Shown: positions 35,831 to 45,957 of the stretch, one piece after another
Layout: the number at the start of each line of letters is the position of its first letter
How positions within the stretch are numbered: the stretch's first letter is position 1
Source: Lysobacterales bacterium
Lineage (GTDB): Bacteria > Pseudomonadota > Gammaproteobacteria > Xanthomonadales > SZUA-5
Reading direction: 5' to 3'
NCBI GenBank assembly: GCA_019187485.1
Contig: JABAQR010000056.1
Span: 1-56,901, forward strand
Length of the DNA stretch: 56,901 nt
Program-made: the position numbers and the translations under genes
Notes under the pieces: model-generated
The model's database searches: none
Seen by the model: only the letters and a program-made list of their open reading frames with translations
What the model was told of the DNA's origin: nothing

Positions 35831-36397
35831 ATGGCTACCACCATTCCCGCGATCAAGGCGGATGCCGAGGCGCGCATGAAGAAGTGCATCGACGTGCTCA
35901 AAGCCGAGTTGCTGAAGCTGCGCACCGGCCGCGCGTCGGCGCAGCTACTCGACCATCTGCGAGTCGATTACTACGGTTCGCCGGTGCCGATCAGCCAGGT
36001 TGCCAACGTCACCGTGACCGACGCGCGCACGATCCAGGTGCAGCCCTGGGAGAAGCAGATGGTGGTCGCGGTCGAACGCGCGATCATGACCTCCGACCTC
36101 GGCCTGACGCCGAACACCGCCGGGCAGGTCATCCGCATCGTGCTGCCGCCGCTGACCGAACAGCGTCGCAAGGAACTGGCCAAGGTGGTTGCGCATGAGG
36201 GCGAGAACGCCAAGGTGGCGATCCGCAACGTGCGTCGCGACGCCAACCACCACGTCAAGGAGCTGCTGAAGAGCAAGCTCTGCACCGAGGACGAGGATCG
36301 CAAGGCCGAGGAGGACATCCAGAAGCTGACCGACAGGATGATCAAGGATGTGGATGTCGTGACCCGGCACAAGGAAGATGAGTTGATGCAGCTTTGA
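35831..36397 (+). CDS. frr: ribosome recycling factor
   Basis: Splits post-termination ribosomes with EF-G. The 188-residue product carries RTGRASAQLLDHLRVDYYG, VQPWEKQMVVAVERAI, and RRELAKVVAHEGENAKVAIRN-like helices of the long coiled-coil arm. ATG 35831. A TATACT box at 35789-35794 may be a -10 for frr, though no good -35 is seen. It overlaps uppS (TTGA). Confidence 0.97.
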   Translation: MATTIPAIKADAEARMKKCIDVLKAELLKLRTGRASAQLLDHLRVDYYGSPVPISQVANVTVTDARTIQVQPWEKQMVVAVERAIMTSDLGLTPNTAGQVIRIVLPPLTEQRRKELAKVVAHEGENAKVAIRNVRRDANHHVKELLKSKLCTEDEDRKAEEDIQKLTDRMIKDVDVVTRHKEDELMQL

Positions 36398-37170
36398 GCG
36401 GCAGCCTTTCCCCGCCGCCCGCTGCGAGCGCCGCGCCGGCAGGGCGCGTCCCGCGGCACATCGCGATCGTCATGGATGGCAATGGCCGCTGGGCGACCCA
36501 GCGCAGGCGTCCGCGCGCCTTCGGTCACCGCGCCGGCGTGCAGGCCGTGCGGCGCGTGATCGAGGGCTGCATCCGCCGCGGGGTCGGCGTGTTGACGCTG
36601 TTCGCCTTCAGCAGCGAGAACTGGTCGCGTCCCGCGGGCGAGGTCAGCCACCTGATGGACCTGTTCCTGCGCTCGCTGCGCAAGCAGGCGCGCGAGCTCG
36701 CCGGCAATGGCGTGAGCCTGCGTTTCATCGGCGAACGCGCGCGCTTCTCGCCAGAACTGCGCGCGGCGATGGCCGAGGCCGAGACCGCCGCCGTCGTGAA
36801 CCCCCGCCTGACCCTCAACATCGCGGTCAACTACGGCGGTCGCTGGGACATCGTGAACGCTGCGCGTGAGCTCGCGCGGAGCGTGCGTGAAGGCCGTCTG
36901 GACCCGGAAGCCATCGACCAGGCCACCTTCGAGCAGTCCTTGTCGCTGGCGCCGCTGCCGGAGCCGGACTTGTTCATCCGCACCGGTGGCGAGGCGCGCG
37001 TCAGCAATTTCCTGTTGTGGCACCTTGCGTACTCGGAGATGTACTTCACGCCGGTGCTGTGGCCGGATTTCGACGAGCAGGCGCTGGACGACGCGATCGC
37101 CGAGTACGCCCAGCGCGAACGCCGCTTCGGCAAGACCAGTGCACAGTTGCGCGAGGCCGCGCATGCCTGA
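36394..37170 (+). CDS. uppS: undecaprenyl diphosphate synthase
   Basis: Makes the C55 lipid carrier for peptidoglycan by cis-prenyl elongation. The 258-residue product has the catalytic MDGNGRWA motif (Asp28), FAFSSENW, and the C-terminal DLFIRTGGEARVSNFLLW. The start is TTG 36394, overlapping the frr stop; a later in-frame start would remove the poorly conserved first 18 residues. It overlaps cdsA by 8 bp. Confidence 0.95.
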   Translation: MSGSLSPPPAASAAPAGRVPRHIAIVMDGNGRWATQRRRPRAFGHRAGVQAVRRVIEGCIRRGVGVLTLFAFSSENWSRPAGEVSHLMDLFLRSLRKQARELAGNGVSLRFIGERARFSPELRAAMAEAETAAVVNPRLTLNIAVNYGGRWDIVNAARELARSVREGRLDPEAIDQATFEQSLSLAPLPEPDLFIRTGGEARVSNFLLWHLAYSEMYFTPVLWPDFDEQALDDAIAEYAQRERRFGKTSAQLREAAHA

Positions 37171-38026
37171 TCCCCTGCCCTGGCACGCGCGCATGTTCAG
37201 CGACGGCGGCCTGCGCGCGCGCGTGCTGACCGCGCTGGTGCTGGCACCGCTGGCGATCTCGGGCGTGCTCTGGCTGCCGAGTTTCTGGTTCGCGTTGCTG
37301 TTCGGCGTGGTGCTGTGCTACGCGATCTGGGAATGGACGCGGGTGATCGGCGTGCGCGACCGCCGCCTGCGCGCGCTCGCGGTGATCGTCAACGGCACGA
37401 TCATGGCGACCCTGCTGTGGCTGGACCCGGCGCCCTGGCTGCTGCCGCTGGCCTGGGTCGGCGTGGCCTGGTGGGTGCTCGCGATCTTCTGGTTGCGCGC
37501 CTTCGACTTCGGTTCCGAGCCCACCCGCCTGAACCGCGAGATCAAGATGCTGGTCGGCGGGGTGATGGTGGTGCCGGCCTGGGTGGCCGCGTGGATGATT
37601 CACCGCGAGCCGGTCGCCGGTCCGTGGTGGACGCTGTTCGTGCTGGTGCTGATCTGGGTGGCCGACGTCTCCGCCTACTTCGCCGGCCGCAGCTTCGGCC
37701 AGCACAAGCTGGCGCCGCGCATCAGTCCCGGAAAGACCCGCGAAGGCGTCTACGGCGCGCTCGCCGGCACCGTGCTGTTCGCGGCGATGGCCGGCTGGCT
37801 GATCGAGCCGGTGCCGGTGGGCCACGGCCTGCTGATCCTGCTGGCGACCGTCACCGTGCTGTTCTCGATCGTCGGTGACCTCTTCGAGAGCCTGATCAAG
37901 CGCCAGTCCAATCTCAAGGATTCGGGCTCGCTGCTGCCGGGTCATGGCGGCATGCTGGACCGCATCGACAGCGTGCTCGCGGCGCTGCCGATCTTCGTCT
38001 GCGGGCGCTTCCTGATCGGGCTATGA
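37163..38026 (+). CDS. cdsA: phosphatidate cytidylyltransferase
   Basis: Forms CDP-diacylglycerol for phospholipid synthesis. The 287-residue polytopic protein has eight or so hydrophobic segments and the CdsA signature in [11 protein letters not shown] followed by [17 protein letters not shown] 37163 lies inside the uppS end; the stop overlaps dxr (ATGA). Confidence 0.96.
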   Translation: MPDPLPWHARMFSDGGLRARVLTALVLAPLAISGVLWLPSFWFALLFGVVLCYAIWEWTRVIGVRDRRLRALAVIVNGTIMATLLWLDPAPWLLPLAWVGVAWWVLAIFWLRAFDFGSEPTRLNREIKMLVGGVMVVPAWVAAWMIHREPVAGPWWTLFVLVLIWVADVSAYFAGRSFGQHKLAPRISPGKTREGVYGALAGTVLFAAMAGWLIEPVPVGHGLLILLATVTVLFSIVGDLFESLIKRQSNLKDSGSLLPGHGGMLDRIDSVLAALPIFVCGRFLIGL

Positions 38027-39198
38027 AACGCATCTGCCTGCTCGGCGCGACCGGCTCGATCGGTCGCAGCACGCTCGACCTGCTCGCGCGCCACCCGCAG
38101 CGCTTCTGCCTGGAGACCGTCGCTGCCGGCCGCGACGACGCCGGCCTGGCGACGATCTGCCGCGAGTTCCGACCGCGCCACGCGGTGTTTGCCGATGCAG
38201 ATGCCGCCAGCCGGCTGCGCGCACAGCTCGCCGCCGAGGGCATCCCGACCCGGGTCGACGCCGGCGCCGAGGCGCTCGTGGCCGCCGCCGCCGACCCGGA
38301 CAGCGACACCGTGGTCGCCGCGATCGTCGGCGCCGCCGGCCTCGCGCCCACGCTCGCGGCGGCGCGTGCCGGCAAGCGCATCCTGCTCGCGAACAAGGAG
38401 GCCCTGGTCTGCGCCGGTGAACTGCTGATGACCGCGGTGCACGCCGGTGGCGCTTTGCTGCTGCCGATCGACAGCGAGCACAACGCGATCTTCCAGTGCC
38501 TGCCGGGTGCACCGGAGCGCCCGCCGCGTGGCGTGCGCCAATTGTGGCTGACCGCCTCGGGCGGCCCCTTCCGCGGCTGGACGCGTGCGCAACTGCGGGG
38601 AGTCAGCGTCGAGCAGGCCTGTGCGCACCCCAACTGGAGCATGGGGCCGAAGATCTCGGTCGATTCGGCGACGCTGATGAACAAGGGCCTGGAAGTGATC
38701 GAGGCGAGCTATCTGTTCGGCCTGCCGCGCACGCGCATCCGCGTCGTCGTGCACCCGCAGAGCACGGTGCATTCGCTGGTGGAGTATCAGGACGGCAGCT
38801 TCCTCGCGCAGCTCGGCAGCGCCGACATGCGCATCCCGATCGCGCACGCGTTGGCCTGGCCGGATCGCATCGAATCCGGGGCTCCGGTGCTGGACCTGTG
38901 CGCGCTGGCACGACTGGATTTCAGCGAACCCGACCTCGACGCCTTTCCCTGTCTGAAGCTTGCCTGCGAGGCGCTGGACGCCGGCGGCAGCGCTCCGGCC
39001 ATCCTCAACGCCGCCAACGAGGTCGCCGTGGCTGCGTTCCTGAACGGCAGGCTTGGATTCCTCGGGATCGCCGCCATCGTTAACGAGACCTTAAATCGCG
39101 TTGCCCTATCGTCGGCCGCGTCGCTGGAAGCCGTGCTCGCGGCCGATGCGCAGACGCGACGCGTGGCAAGGGCCTTGGTCGAGGCGGGAGTGGGCTGA
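38023..39198 (+). CDS. dxr: 1-deoxy-D-xylulose 5-phosphate reductoisomerase
   Basis: First committed step of the MEP isoprenoid pathway, NADPH dependent. The 391-residue product has the NADPH loop [12 protein letters not shown], the substrate/metal region [38 protein letters not shown] and the closing ANEVAV segment. The start overlaps cdsA and the stop overlaps rseP. Confidence 0.97.
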   Translation: MKRICLLGATGSIGRSTLDLLARHPQRFCLETVAAGRDDAGLATICREFRPRHAVFADADAASRLRAQLAAEGIPTRVDAGAEALVAAAADPDSDTVVAAIVGAAGLAPTLAAARAGKRILLANKEALVCAGELLMTAVHAGGALLLPIDSEHNAIFQCLPGAPERPPRGVRQLWLTASGGPFRGWTRAQLRGVSVEQACAHPNWSMGPKISVDSATLMNKGLEVIEASYLFGLPRTRIRVVVHPQSTVHSLVEYQDGSFLAQLGSADMRIPIAHALAWPDRIESGAPVLDLCALARLDFSEPDLDAFPCLKLACEALDAGGSAPAILNAANEVAVAAFLNGRLGFLGIAAIVNETLNRVALSSAASLEAVLAADAQTRRVARALVEAGVG

Positions 39199-40550
39199 TG
39201 GAGATGGTGCTGGGCTCGATCTTCTGGTTCCTGGTGGCGACCAGCCTGCTGGTGACTTTTCACGAATTCGGCCACTTCTGGGTGGCTCGGCGCTGCGGCG
39301 TCAAGGTACTGCGCTTCTCGATCGGCCTCGGCCGGCCGCTGTGGTCGCGCCGCGGCCGCGACGGCACCGAGTACGCGATCGCCGCGATCCCGCTCGGCGG
39401 CTACGTGAAGATGCTCGACGAGCGCGAGGCCGACGTTGAATTCCACGAGCTGCAGCGCGCCTTCAACCGCAAGTCGCTGCGCCAGCGCACCGCAATCGTC
39501 GCCGCCGGCCCGATCTTCAACCTCGGTTTCGCGCTGTTCGCCTTCTGGCTGATGCTGCTGGTCGGCGTGCGCGATTACGCGCCCTACATCGGCGACGCCA
39601 AAGGTCCGGCGGCAGCCGCAGGCCTGCAGCGCGGCGACCTGATCGTCGCCGTCGAGGGACGTGAGGCGAGTAACTGGACGCATGTGCTGGTCGACCTGAC
39701 CACGCGCGCCTACCGCGGCGAGAGCGTCGCGATCGACGTGCGCCGCGCCAACAGCGAGATCGCGACGCGCCGGCTCGACACCGGGCAGATCGGCGAACGG
39801 GTCGACGAGGAGCGCATCTTCGAGCAACTGGGCCTGACGCCCTGGCACTGGGAGCCGCCGGCGGTGGCGTACAGCCTGCGTGCGGGCGACCCTGCCGAGC
39901 TGGCCGGCCTGCACTCCGGCGACCGCATTCTCAAGGTCGGCGACACGCCGGTGGATCGCTTCGCGCAGATGAGCGAGGCGATCCAAACCGAAGCGAAGCG
40001 CCATGCGGGCCGCGTGCGCCTGTATGTCGAGCGCGCCGACGGCGGCATCCGCGAGACGGTCGAGATCGGCGCCCGCAAGGAGCAGCGCGGCGACCGCCAG
40101 GTCTGGATCATCGGCATCGGCGCCGACCTGCGCGACACGCTGCGCCGTTACGGACCGCTCGCGGCCGTGCCGCAAGCCTTCGTCGAGACCTGGCGGCTGA
40201 CAGCGGGCAGCGTCAAGGTGATCTGGCACATGCTTGCCGGCGATGCCCAGTTGAAGAACGTCTCCGGGCCGATCAGCATCGCCCAGTTCGCGAACTACTC
40301 CGCCGAGAGCGGCTTCGCCCAGTTTCTGCGCTTTCTCGGCCTGATCAGTCTGTCCTTGTGCATCATGAATCTGCTGCCGATCCCGATTCTGGATGGCGGC
40401 CATTTGTTGTATTACTTTATCGAATGGGCGAAAGGCAGCCCGCTGAGCGATCGCGCGCAAGCCGTCGGCCACTATCTTGGCCTCGGAGCACTGCTGGCGC
40501 TGATGTGCCTGGCGTTCTTCAATGACTTGAGCCGGCTGGTGAGCTCCTGA
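39198..40550 (+). CDS. rseP: site-2 membrane metalloprotease RseP
   Basis: Inner-membrane zinc protease that cleaves anti-sigma factors and signal-peptide remnants. The 450-residue product has the zinc motif HEFGH (His22, Glu23, His26), two PDZ domains (about 115-285, with GLQRGDLIVAVEG and GLHSGDRILKVGD) and the C-terminal NLLPIPILDGGH carrying the Asp ligand. ATG 39198 overlaps the dxr stop. It is followed by bamA after 77 bp. Confidence 0.97.
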   Translation: MEMVLGSIFWFLVATSLLVTFHEFGHFWVARRCGVKVLRFSIGLGRPLWSRRGRDGTEYAIAAIPLGGYVKMLDEREADVEFHELQRAFNRKSLRQRTAIVAAGPIFNLGFALFAFWLMLLVGVRDYAPYIGDAKGPAAAAGLQRGDLIVAVEGREASNWTHVLVDLTTRAYRGESVAIDVRRANSEIATRRLDTGQIGERVDEERIFEQLGLTPWHWEPPAVAYSLRAGDPAELAGLHSGDRILKVGDTPVDRFAQMSEAIQTEAKRHAGRVRLYVERADGGIRETVEIGARKEQRGDRQVWIIGIGADLRDTLRRYGPLAAVPQAFVETWRLTAGSVKVIWHMLAGDAQLKNVSGPISIAQFANYSAESGFAQFLRFLGLISLSLCIMNLLPIPILDGGHLLYYFIEWAKGSPLSDRAQAVGHYLGLGALLALMCLAFFNDLSRLVSS

Positions 40551-40627
40551 CGCCTTCCCATCTCCCGAGACCGCGCACCCAGAGAATGCGCGGCTTCCAA
40601 GACGATTGCCCAAAGGCCCCGCGCGCA

Positions 40628-42964
40628 ATGAAAAAGCTGGTCGCGTCCATCCTGTTCGCCCTCTCCGGATCGGCGGCGCTCGCCGCCGATGACTTCGTCG
40701 TCAGCGACATCCGCGTCGATGGCCTGGAGCGCATCTCCGCCGGTACCGTCTACACCTATCTGCCGGTGCAGAAGGGCGACCGCCTCGACCGTGGCCGTGC
40801 CGCCGAGGCGCTGCGCGCGCTCTACAAGACCGGCTTCTTCAAGGACGTGCGCCTGGACCGCCAGGGCGACATCCTGGTGGTGACCGTCAGCGAGCGCCCG
40901 GCGATCTCGACGATCACCCTGGTCGGCAACAAGGACATCAAGACCGAGGAGTTGCAAAAAGGTCTGTCCAACATCGGTCTCGCCGAGGGCGAAACCTTCG
41001 ATCAGCTCAACATCGAGCGGGTCACTCAGGAACTGACGCGCCAGTACAACAATCGCGGCAAGTACAACGTGCGCATCACGCCCTCGGTCAAGGCGCTGGA
41101 TCGCAACCGAGTCGATGTGACGATCACCATCGCCGAAGGCAAGGCCGCCAAAATCAAGCACCTGAACATCGTCGGCAACGAACGCTACAGCGACGAGGAG
41201 ATCCGCGACGAGTTCGAACTAGACACCACCAACTGGCTGTCCTGGTATCGCCGCGACGACCAGTACTCGCGCGAGAAACTCTCCGGCGACCTCGAGAAGC
41301 TGCGCGCCTTCTATCTGGACCGCGGCCACGTCGACTTCGATGTCGAGTCCACTCAGGTCTCGGTCAGTCCGGATCGACGCAACGTCTACATCACCGCGAA
41401 TGTCGCCGAAGGACCGATTTACAGCGTTGGCGACGTACGCCTGACCGGCAAGTTCATCGTCGACGAGTCCACGCTGCGGCGGCTGGTCATGTTCAAGTCC
41501 GGCGAGACCTTCTCGCGCAAGAAGCTCGAACAGACCAGCGAGTACATCCAGAAGCTGCTCGGCAACTTCGGTTACGCCTTCGCCACGGTCTCGCCGATCC
41601 CGAACGTCGACCGCGAGAAGCGCATCGTCGACATCACCCTGCTGGTCGACCCTGGCAAGCGCGTGTACGTGCGCCGGATCGGTTTCGAGGGCAACACCAA
41701 GACTCTCGACGAAGTGCTGCGCCGCGAGATGCGCCAGTTCGAGGGCGGCTGGTACAACCAGGCCGCGATCGACCGATCCAAAGTGCGTTTGGAGCGCCTG
41801 GGCTTCTTCAAAAAGGTCGAAGTCGAGACCCCCAAGGTGGCCGGCAGCGAGGACCAGGTCGACATTGTCGTGAAGGTCGAGGAGCAGCAGACCGGCAACT
41901 TCCAGTTCGGCGTCGGTTATTCCGAACTGCAAGGAGCGATCCTGTCGGTGGCCTTGTCCTTCGACAACTTCCTCGGCACCGGCAACCGGGTCGGTCTGGC
42001 GGTCAGCAACAACCGCATCTACAAGCGTTTCGACGCCTCCTACTACAACCCCTACTACACCGACGAGGGCGTCTCTCGCGGCTTCAACGTGAGCTACCGC
42101 GAACTCGATTCCGGCCAGGCGAACCTTGCCAGCTACACCAGCAACGTCGGCCAGATCGGCCTCAACTACGGCTTGCCGCTGTCCGAATACGATCGCCTGC
42201 AGTTCCGTCTGGCGGTCGATCACACCCAGATCGACATCTTCCGGGGCCTGACGCCGAATGAATACATTCCCTTCGTCTTCGACAACAAGACCTTCAATTC
42301 CTGGCGTCTGGAAACCAGCTGGTTCCGCGACAGCCGCAACAAGTTCTTCTCGCCCACCGATGGATCCCTGACCAAGTTCGTCGGCGAGGTGGTGCTGCCG
42401 CCCTCCGAGTTGCGGTACTACAAGGTTTCAGCACAGTATCAGCGCTATTTCCCGCTGACTCAAAACTTCACGTTGATGATCAACGGCGAATTCGGCTACG
42501 GCAACACCTACAAGGGCAGCAAGACCGATCCGACCCTGGTCGGCGATCCACCGCTTCCTCGCGGTGGTCGACTGGGCTTCCCGTTCTGGGAAAACTACTA
42601 CGCTGGTGGCGTGCGTTCGGTGCGCGGCTTCCGCGACAACACCCTCGGTCCGCGTTTGCTGTCCGGAGACACGCTGTTGCCTGTCGGCGGGGCGCTGAAC
42701 CTCATCGGCAACATCGAGTTCCTGTTCCCGACACCCTTCGCCAAGGGCGCGGACACCATCCGCCTCGGTGCCTTCTTCGACGTCGGCAATGTGTACAAGG
42801 ATTTCGACAGCTTCGACGCCGGCGAGCTGCGCTACTCGACTGGCCTGACCATGCAGTGGCGCGCACCGGTGGGTCCGATCGTGATCAACCTCGCGTATCC
42901 GCTCAATGCGAAGGATGGCGATGAGGTTGAACGCATCCAGTTCTCCTTCGGCAACCAGTTCTGA
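40628..42964 (+). CDS. bamA: outer-membrane assembly factor BamA
   Basis: Core of the BAM complex, inserting beta-barrels in the outer membrane. The 778-residue product has a signal peptide (MKKLVASILFALSGSAALAA), five POTRA domains (about 25-420) and a 16-strand barrel with the conserved VRGF motif (GVRSVRGFRDN) and C-terminal Phe (FSFGNQF). ATG 40628 is chosen since it starts the signal peptide; 14 residues upstream in frame lack such character. Confidence 0.98.
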   Translation: MKKLVASILFALSGSAALAADDFVVSDIRVDGLERISAGTVYTYLPVQKGDRLDRGRAAEALRALYKTGFFKDVRLDRQGDILVVTVSERPAISTITLVGNKDIKTEELQKGLSNIGLAEGETFDQLNIERVTQELTRQYNNRGKYNVRITPSVKALDRNRVDVTITIAEGKAAKIKHLNIVGNERYSDEEIRDEFELDTTNWLSWYRRDDQYSREKLSGDLEKLRAFYLDRGHVDFDVESTQVSVSPDRRNVYITANVAEGPIYSVGDVRLTGKFIVDESTLRRLVMFKSGETFSRKKLEQTSEYIQKLLGNFGYAFATVSPIPNVDREKRIVDITLLVDPGKRVYVRRIGFEGNTKTLDEVLRREMRQFEGGWYNQAAIDRSKVRLERLGFFKKVEVETPKVAGSEDQVDIVVKVEEQQTGNFQFGVGYSELQGAILSVALSFDNFLGTGNRVGLAVSNNRIYKRFDASYYNPYYTDEGVSRGFNVSYRELDSGQANLASYTSNVGQIGLNYGLPLSEYDRLQFRLAVDHTQIDIFRGLTPNEYIPFVFDNKTFNSWRLETSWFRDSRNKFFSPTDGSLTKFVGEVVLPPSELRYYKVSAQYQRYFPLTQNFTLMINGEFGYGNTYKGSKTDPTLVGDPPLPRGGRLGFPFWENYYAGGVRSVRGFRDNTLGPRLLSGDTLLPVGGALNLIGNIEFLFPTPFAKGADTIRLGAFFDVGNVYKDFDSFDAGELRYSTGLTMQWRAPVGPIVINLAYPLNAKDGDEVERIQFSFGNQF

Positions 42965-42982
42965 TACGCCCGCGGAGTCCTC

Positions 42983-43537
42983 ATGCGTGCCACTTCCAGC
43001 CCGCGGCAGCCGCGCCGGTTCCCGGCGCTGGCGGCGGTCGCGCTGGTGCTGGGAATGGGCGCGGCCGCCGCGCAGGCACCGGCGACGCGGATCGCGGTGG
43101 TGGACACCCAACGCATCATCAACGAATCCGAACTGTTCGCGGCGGGTCGCCAGAAGTTGACCGAGGAGTTCGCCGCACGCGACCAGGCGCTGCTGCTCGA
43201 GGAAGCGCGGCTGCGCGAACTCGATGCGCGCCGCGAGCGTGAAGCTTCGGTCCTCGCCGATGCCGAAGCGCAGGCCCTGCGACGCGAGTCCGAGGCTCTC
43301 GGGCGCAGCATTGCTCGGCGCCGCAATGAGTTGAAAGCGGCGCTGAACCGGCGCATCAATGAGCTGACCGAAACCATCGACCGGCGCATCCAGGAAGAGA
43401 TCGGTGCCTACGCGCGCGAACAGGGCTACGAGCTGGTGCTGACCGACAACGTCGGCTTCGTGCATCCGCGACTGGACATCACCGACGCGATCCTGCAGCG
43501 CGTGAACGCACACGCCGGCGAGTTGCGCCAGCCATGA
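42983..43537 (+). CDS. skp: periplasmic chaperone Skp/OmpH
   Basis: A 184-residue trimeric chaperone for outer-membrane proteins. After a signal peptide (ending AAAAQA) comes IAVVDTQRIINES, the usual Skp start, then a long charged helical arm (about 60-140, Arg/Glu-rich) and the C-terminal YAREQGYELVLTD. It lies 18 bp after bamA and overlaps lpxD by 4 bp. Confidence 0.93.
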   Translation: MRATSSPRQPRRFPALAAVALVLGMGAAAAQAPATRIAVVDTQRIINESELFAAGRQKLTEEFAARDQALLLEEARLRELDARREREASVLADAEAQALRRESEALGRSIARRRNELKAALNRRINELTETIDRRIQEEIGAYAREQGYELVLTDNVGFVHPRLDITDAILQRVNAHAGELRQP

Positions 43538-44541
43538 GCGCGCGCACACTTGCCGAACTCGCCGGCACGTTCGCGCTGGTGCTGTACGGCGACGGCGACC
43601 GCCGCATCGACGGCGTCGGCACGCTCGAAGCGGCCGGCGACTCGCAGCTCGCCTTCCTCGCCAACCCGAAGTACCGCGGGCAGCTCGCGCAGACGCACGC
43701 AGCCGCCGTGGTCGCCAGTGCCGACGTGCTTGCCGACGCACCCTGCGCGGTGCTGGTCAGCCGCAACCCCTACGCCGATTTCGCGCGCATCGCGGCGCTG
43801 TTCGAGCCGCGTCCGGCGCGCACGCCCGGCATCCACGCGAGCGCCGTGGTCGATCCACAGGCGCAGGTGGCCGCGAGCGCCCACATCGGGCCCTGCGTGG
43901 TGATCGCCGCGGGTGCCACGGTCGGCGACGGCGCCGTCGTCGGCGCGCACAGCTACGTCGGCGAGGATTGCCACGTCGGCGCCGCTTGCCACCTGGTCGC
44001 GCGCGTCACCCTGGTCACGCGGGTGCGCCTGGGCGCGCGCGTGCTGGTGCACCCGGGCGCGGTGCTCGGCGCCGACGGTTTCGGCCTGGCGATGGACCGC
44101 GGCCGGTGGCTGAAGGTGCCGCAGCTCGGCGGCGTCGTCGTCGGCGACGACTGCGAGATCGGCGCGAACACCACGATCGACCGCGGCGCCCTCGGCGACA
44201 CCGTGCTCGAAGAGGACGTGCGCCTCGACAACCAGATCCAGATCGCGCACAACGTGCGCATCGGCGCCCACACCGCGATGGCCGGTTGCGCCGCAGTGGC
44301 GGGCAGCGCGCGGATCGGACGCTACTGCCTGATCGGCGGCGCCGCCGGCGTGCTCGGGCACCTGGAGATCTGCGACAAGGTCACGATCACCGCGATGAGC
44401 CTGGTCACCCATTCGATCCGCGAGCCCGGCGAGTATTCGTCCGGCACGCCGCTGATGGATAATCGCGCCTGGCGTCGCAGCGCGGTGCGCTTCAAGCAGC
44501 TCGACGAGCTGTCGCGAAAGCTACTCCAACGAGATCCCTGA
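43534..44541 (+). CDS. lpxD: UDP-3-O-(3-hydroxyacyl)glucosamine N-acyltransferase
   Basis: Adds the N-linked hydroxyacyl chain in lipid A synthesis. The 335-residue protein has the N-terminal uridine-binding domain ([11 protein letters not shown]) and a left-handed beta helix of hexapeptides, with the catalytic His region [13 protein letters not shown] and the C-terminal helix. It is coupled to skp and followed by fabZ after 6 bp. Confidence 0.97.
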   Translation: MSARTLAELAGTFALVLYGDGDRRIDGVGTLEAAGDSQLAFLANPKYRGQLAQTHAAAVVASADVLADAPCAVLVSRNPYADFARIAALFEPRPARTPGIHASAVVDPQAQVAASAHIGPCVVIAAGATVGDGAVVGAHSYVGEDCHVGAACHLVARVTLVTRVRLGARVLVHPGAVLGADGFGLAMDRGRWLKVPQLGGVVVGDDCEIGANTTIDRGALGDTVLEEDVRLDNQIQIAHNVRIGAHTAMAGCAAVAGSARIGRYCLIGGAAGVLGHLEICDKVTITAMSLVTHSIREPGEYSSGTPLMDNRAWRRSAVRFKQLDELSRKLLQRDP

Positions 44542-44547
44542 GCACTC

Positions 44548-45015
44548 ATGAACGACACCCCCGCACGGGTCGAACTGCCCGTCGACGTGCGCCGCATCGC
44601 CGAAATGCTGCCGCACCGCTACCCCTTCCTGCTGGTCGACCGCGTGATCGCCTTCGAGCCGGGCAAGCGCCTGACCGCGCTCAAGAACGTGACCCTGAAC
44701 GAACCCTTCTTCCAGGGACACTTCCCGGGCAATCCGGTGATGCCGGGCGTGCTCATCCTGGAGGCGCTGGCGCAGGCTTCGGGGCTGCTCGTGCAACTGA
44801 CCGCGTCGCAGCGGCCGGACACCCAGCCGCTGTACTACCTGGTGAAGATCGACAAGGCGCGCTTCACCCAGATCGTGCGCCCCGGCGACCAGTTGATTCT
44901 CGAGGTCGAGCAGAAGCGCATGGTCATGAAGATGGGCCAGTTCCTGTGCAGCGCCAAGGTGGACGGCAAGGTGGTCGCCAGCGCCGAGGTGCTGTGCGCC
45001 GAGCGGGAGGCGTGA
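44548..45015 (+). CDS. fabZ: 3-hydroxyacyl-ACP dehydratase FabZ
   Basis: Dehydrates 3-hydroxyacyl-ACP in fatty-acid elongation. The 155-residue hot-dog enzyme has [13 protein letters not shown] and the active-site pair His58 ([11 protein letters not shown]) and Glu72 (EALAQASG). Its stop overlaps the lpxA start. Its place between lpxD and lpxA balances hydroxyacyl-ACP use between phospholipid and lipid A. Confidence 0.98.
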   Translation: MNDTPARVELPVDVRRIAEMLPHRYPFLLVDRVIAFEPGKRLTALKNVTLNEPFFQGHFPGNPVMPGVLILEALAQASGLLVQLTASQRPDTQPLYYLVKIDKARFTQIVRPGDQLILEVEQKRMVMKMGQFLCSAKVDGKVVASAEVLCAEREA

Positions 45016-45788
45016 TGGCGATGCATGCGAGCGCCATCGTCGATGCGGCCGCGGAACTCGACGAAGGCGTCGAAGTCGGCGCCTACACGATCATCGGCGC
45101 CGGTGTGCGCATCGGCGCGGGTACTCGCATCGGCCCGCACTGCGTGATCGAAGGGCCGACCACGATCGGTCGCAACAACCACCTCTACGGCCACGCGGCC
45201 GTCGGCGGCGCGCCGCAGGACAAGAAGTACGCCGGCGAGCCGACCGCGCTGACGATCGGCGATGGCAACACCATCCGCGAGTTCGTCACCATCAGCCGCG
45301 GCACCGTGCAGGGCGGCGGCGTGACCCGCATCGGCGACGACAACTGGATCATGGCCTATGTGCACATCGCCCACGACTGCATCATCGGCAGCCACACGAT
45401 CCTCGCGAACTCGGCGACACTCGCCGGCCACGTCACCATCCAGGACCACGCGATCCTCGGCGGCTTCTCGCTGATCCACCAGTTCTGCAAGATCGGCGCG
45501 CACGCCTTCACCGGCATGGGCAGCAAGATCAACTGCGACGTGCCGCCCTACGTGGTGGTCGGCAGCGAGATGAGCGTGCCGCGCGGCATCAACGCCGAGG
45601 GCCTCAAGCGGCGCGGCTTCACGCCGGCGCAGATCGCCGCGATCAAGCGCGCCTACAAGACCCTGTACCTGTCCGGCCTGCCGCTCAAGGAAGCGCGTGA
45701 ACAGCTCGCCACGCAGGCCTCCGAAGCGCCCGAGGTGGCGGTGCTGGTCGAATTCATCGACCGCAGCGAGCGCAGCATCCTGCGGTGA
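45015..45788 (+). CDS. lpxA: UDP-N-acetylglucosamine O-acyltransferase
   Basis: First step of lipid A synthesis. The 257-residue product is a left-handed beta helix with the catalytic His120 in VHIAHDC and the C-terminal helical domain ([20 protein letters not shown]). The ATG at 45015 overlaps the fabZ stop. The stop is directly followed by repeat element I, which separates it from lpxB. Confidence 0.97.
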   Translation: MAMHASAIVDAAAELDEGVEVGAYTIIGAGVRIGAGTRIGPHCVIEGPTTIGRNNHLYGHAAVGGAPQDKKYAGEPTALTIGDGNTIREFVTISRGTVQGGGVTRIGDDNWIMAYVHIAHDCIIGSHTILANSATLAGHVTIQDHAILGGFSLIHQFCKIGAHAFTGMGSKINCDVPPYVVVGSEMSVPRGINAEGLKRRGFTPAQIAAIKRAYKTLYLSGLPLKEAREQLATQASEAPEVAVLVEFIDRSERSILR

Positions 45789-45935
45789 GGGGGAAGCAGG
45801 AGCGGGGCAGGGGTCAGGGGGCGGGAGGGATGCACGCCCGCGCGGAATGGCTGCAGTCGCGGATCGCACGCACAGGTTGTCGCAAGCACGCGCGACGAGG
45901 GCGGTCCCTTGCCCCCTGCCCCTTGCCCCGCTTCC
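45787..45935. repeat. composite intergenic repeat element I (GGGGCAG arms)
   Basis: The left arm (45787-45828) is a G-rich heptamer-type array containing AGCGGGGCAGGGGTCAGGGG; the right arm (45904-45935) is CCCTTGCCCCCTGCCCCTTG plus CCCCGCTTCC, the inverse. The core is about 75 bp. TCGGACGCTTCGA at 45937-45949 just beyond the arm equals a word in element H. Confidence 0.85.
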
Positions 45936-45957
45936 TTCGGACGCTTCGAGGGAACCC

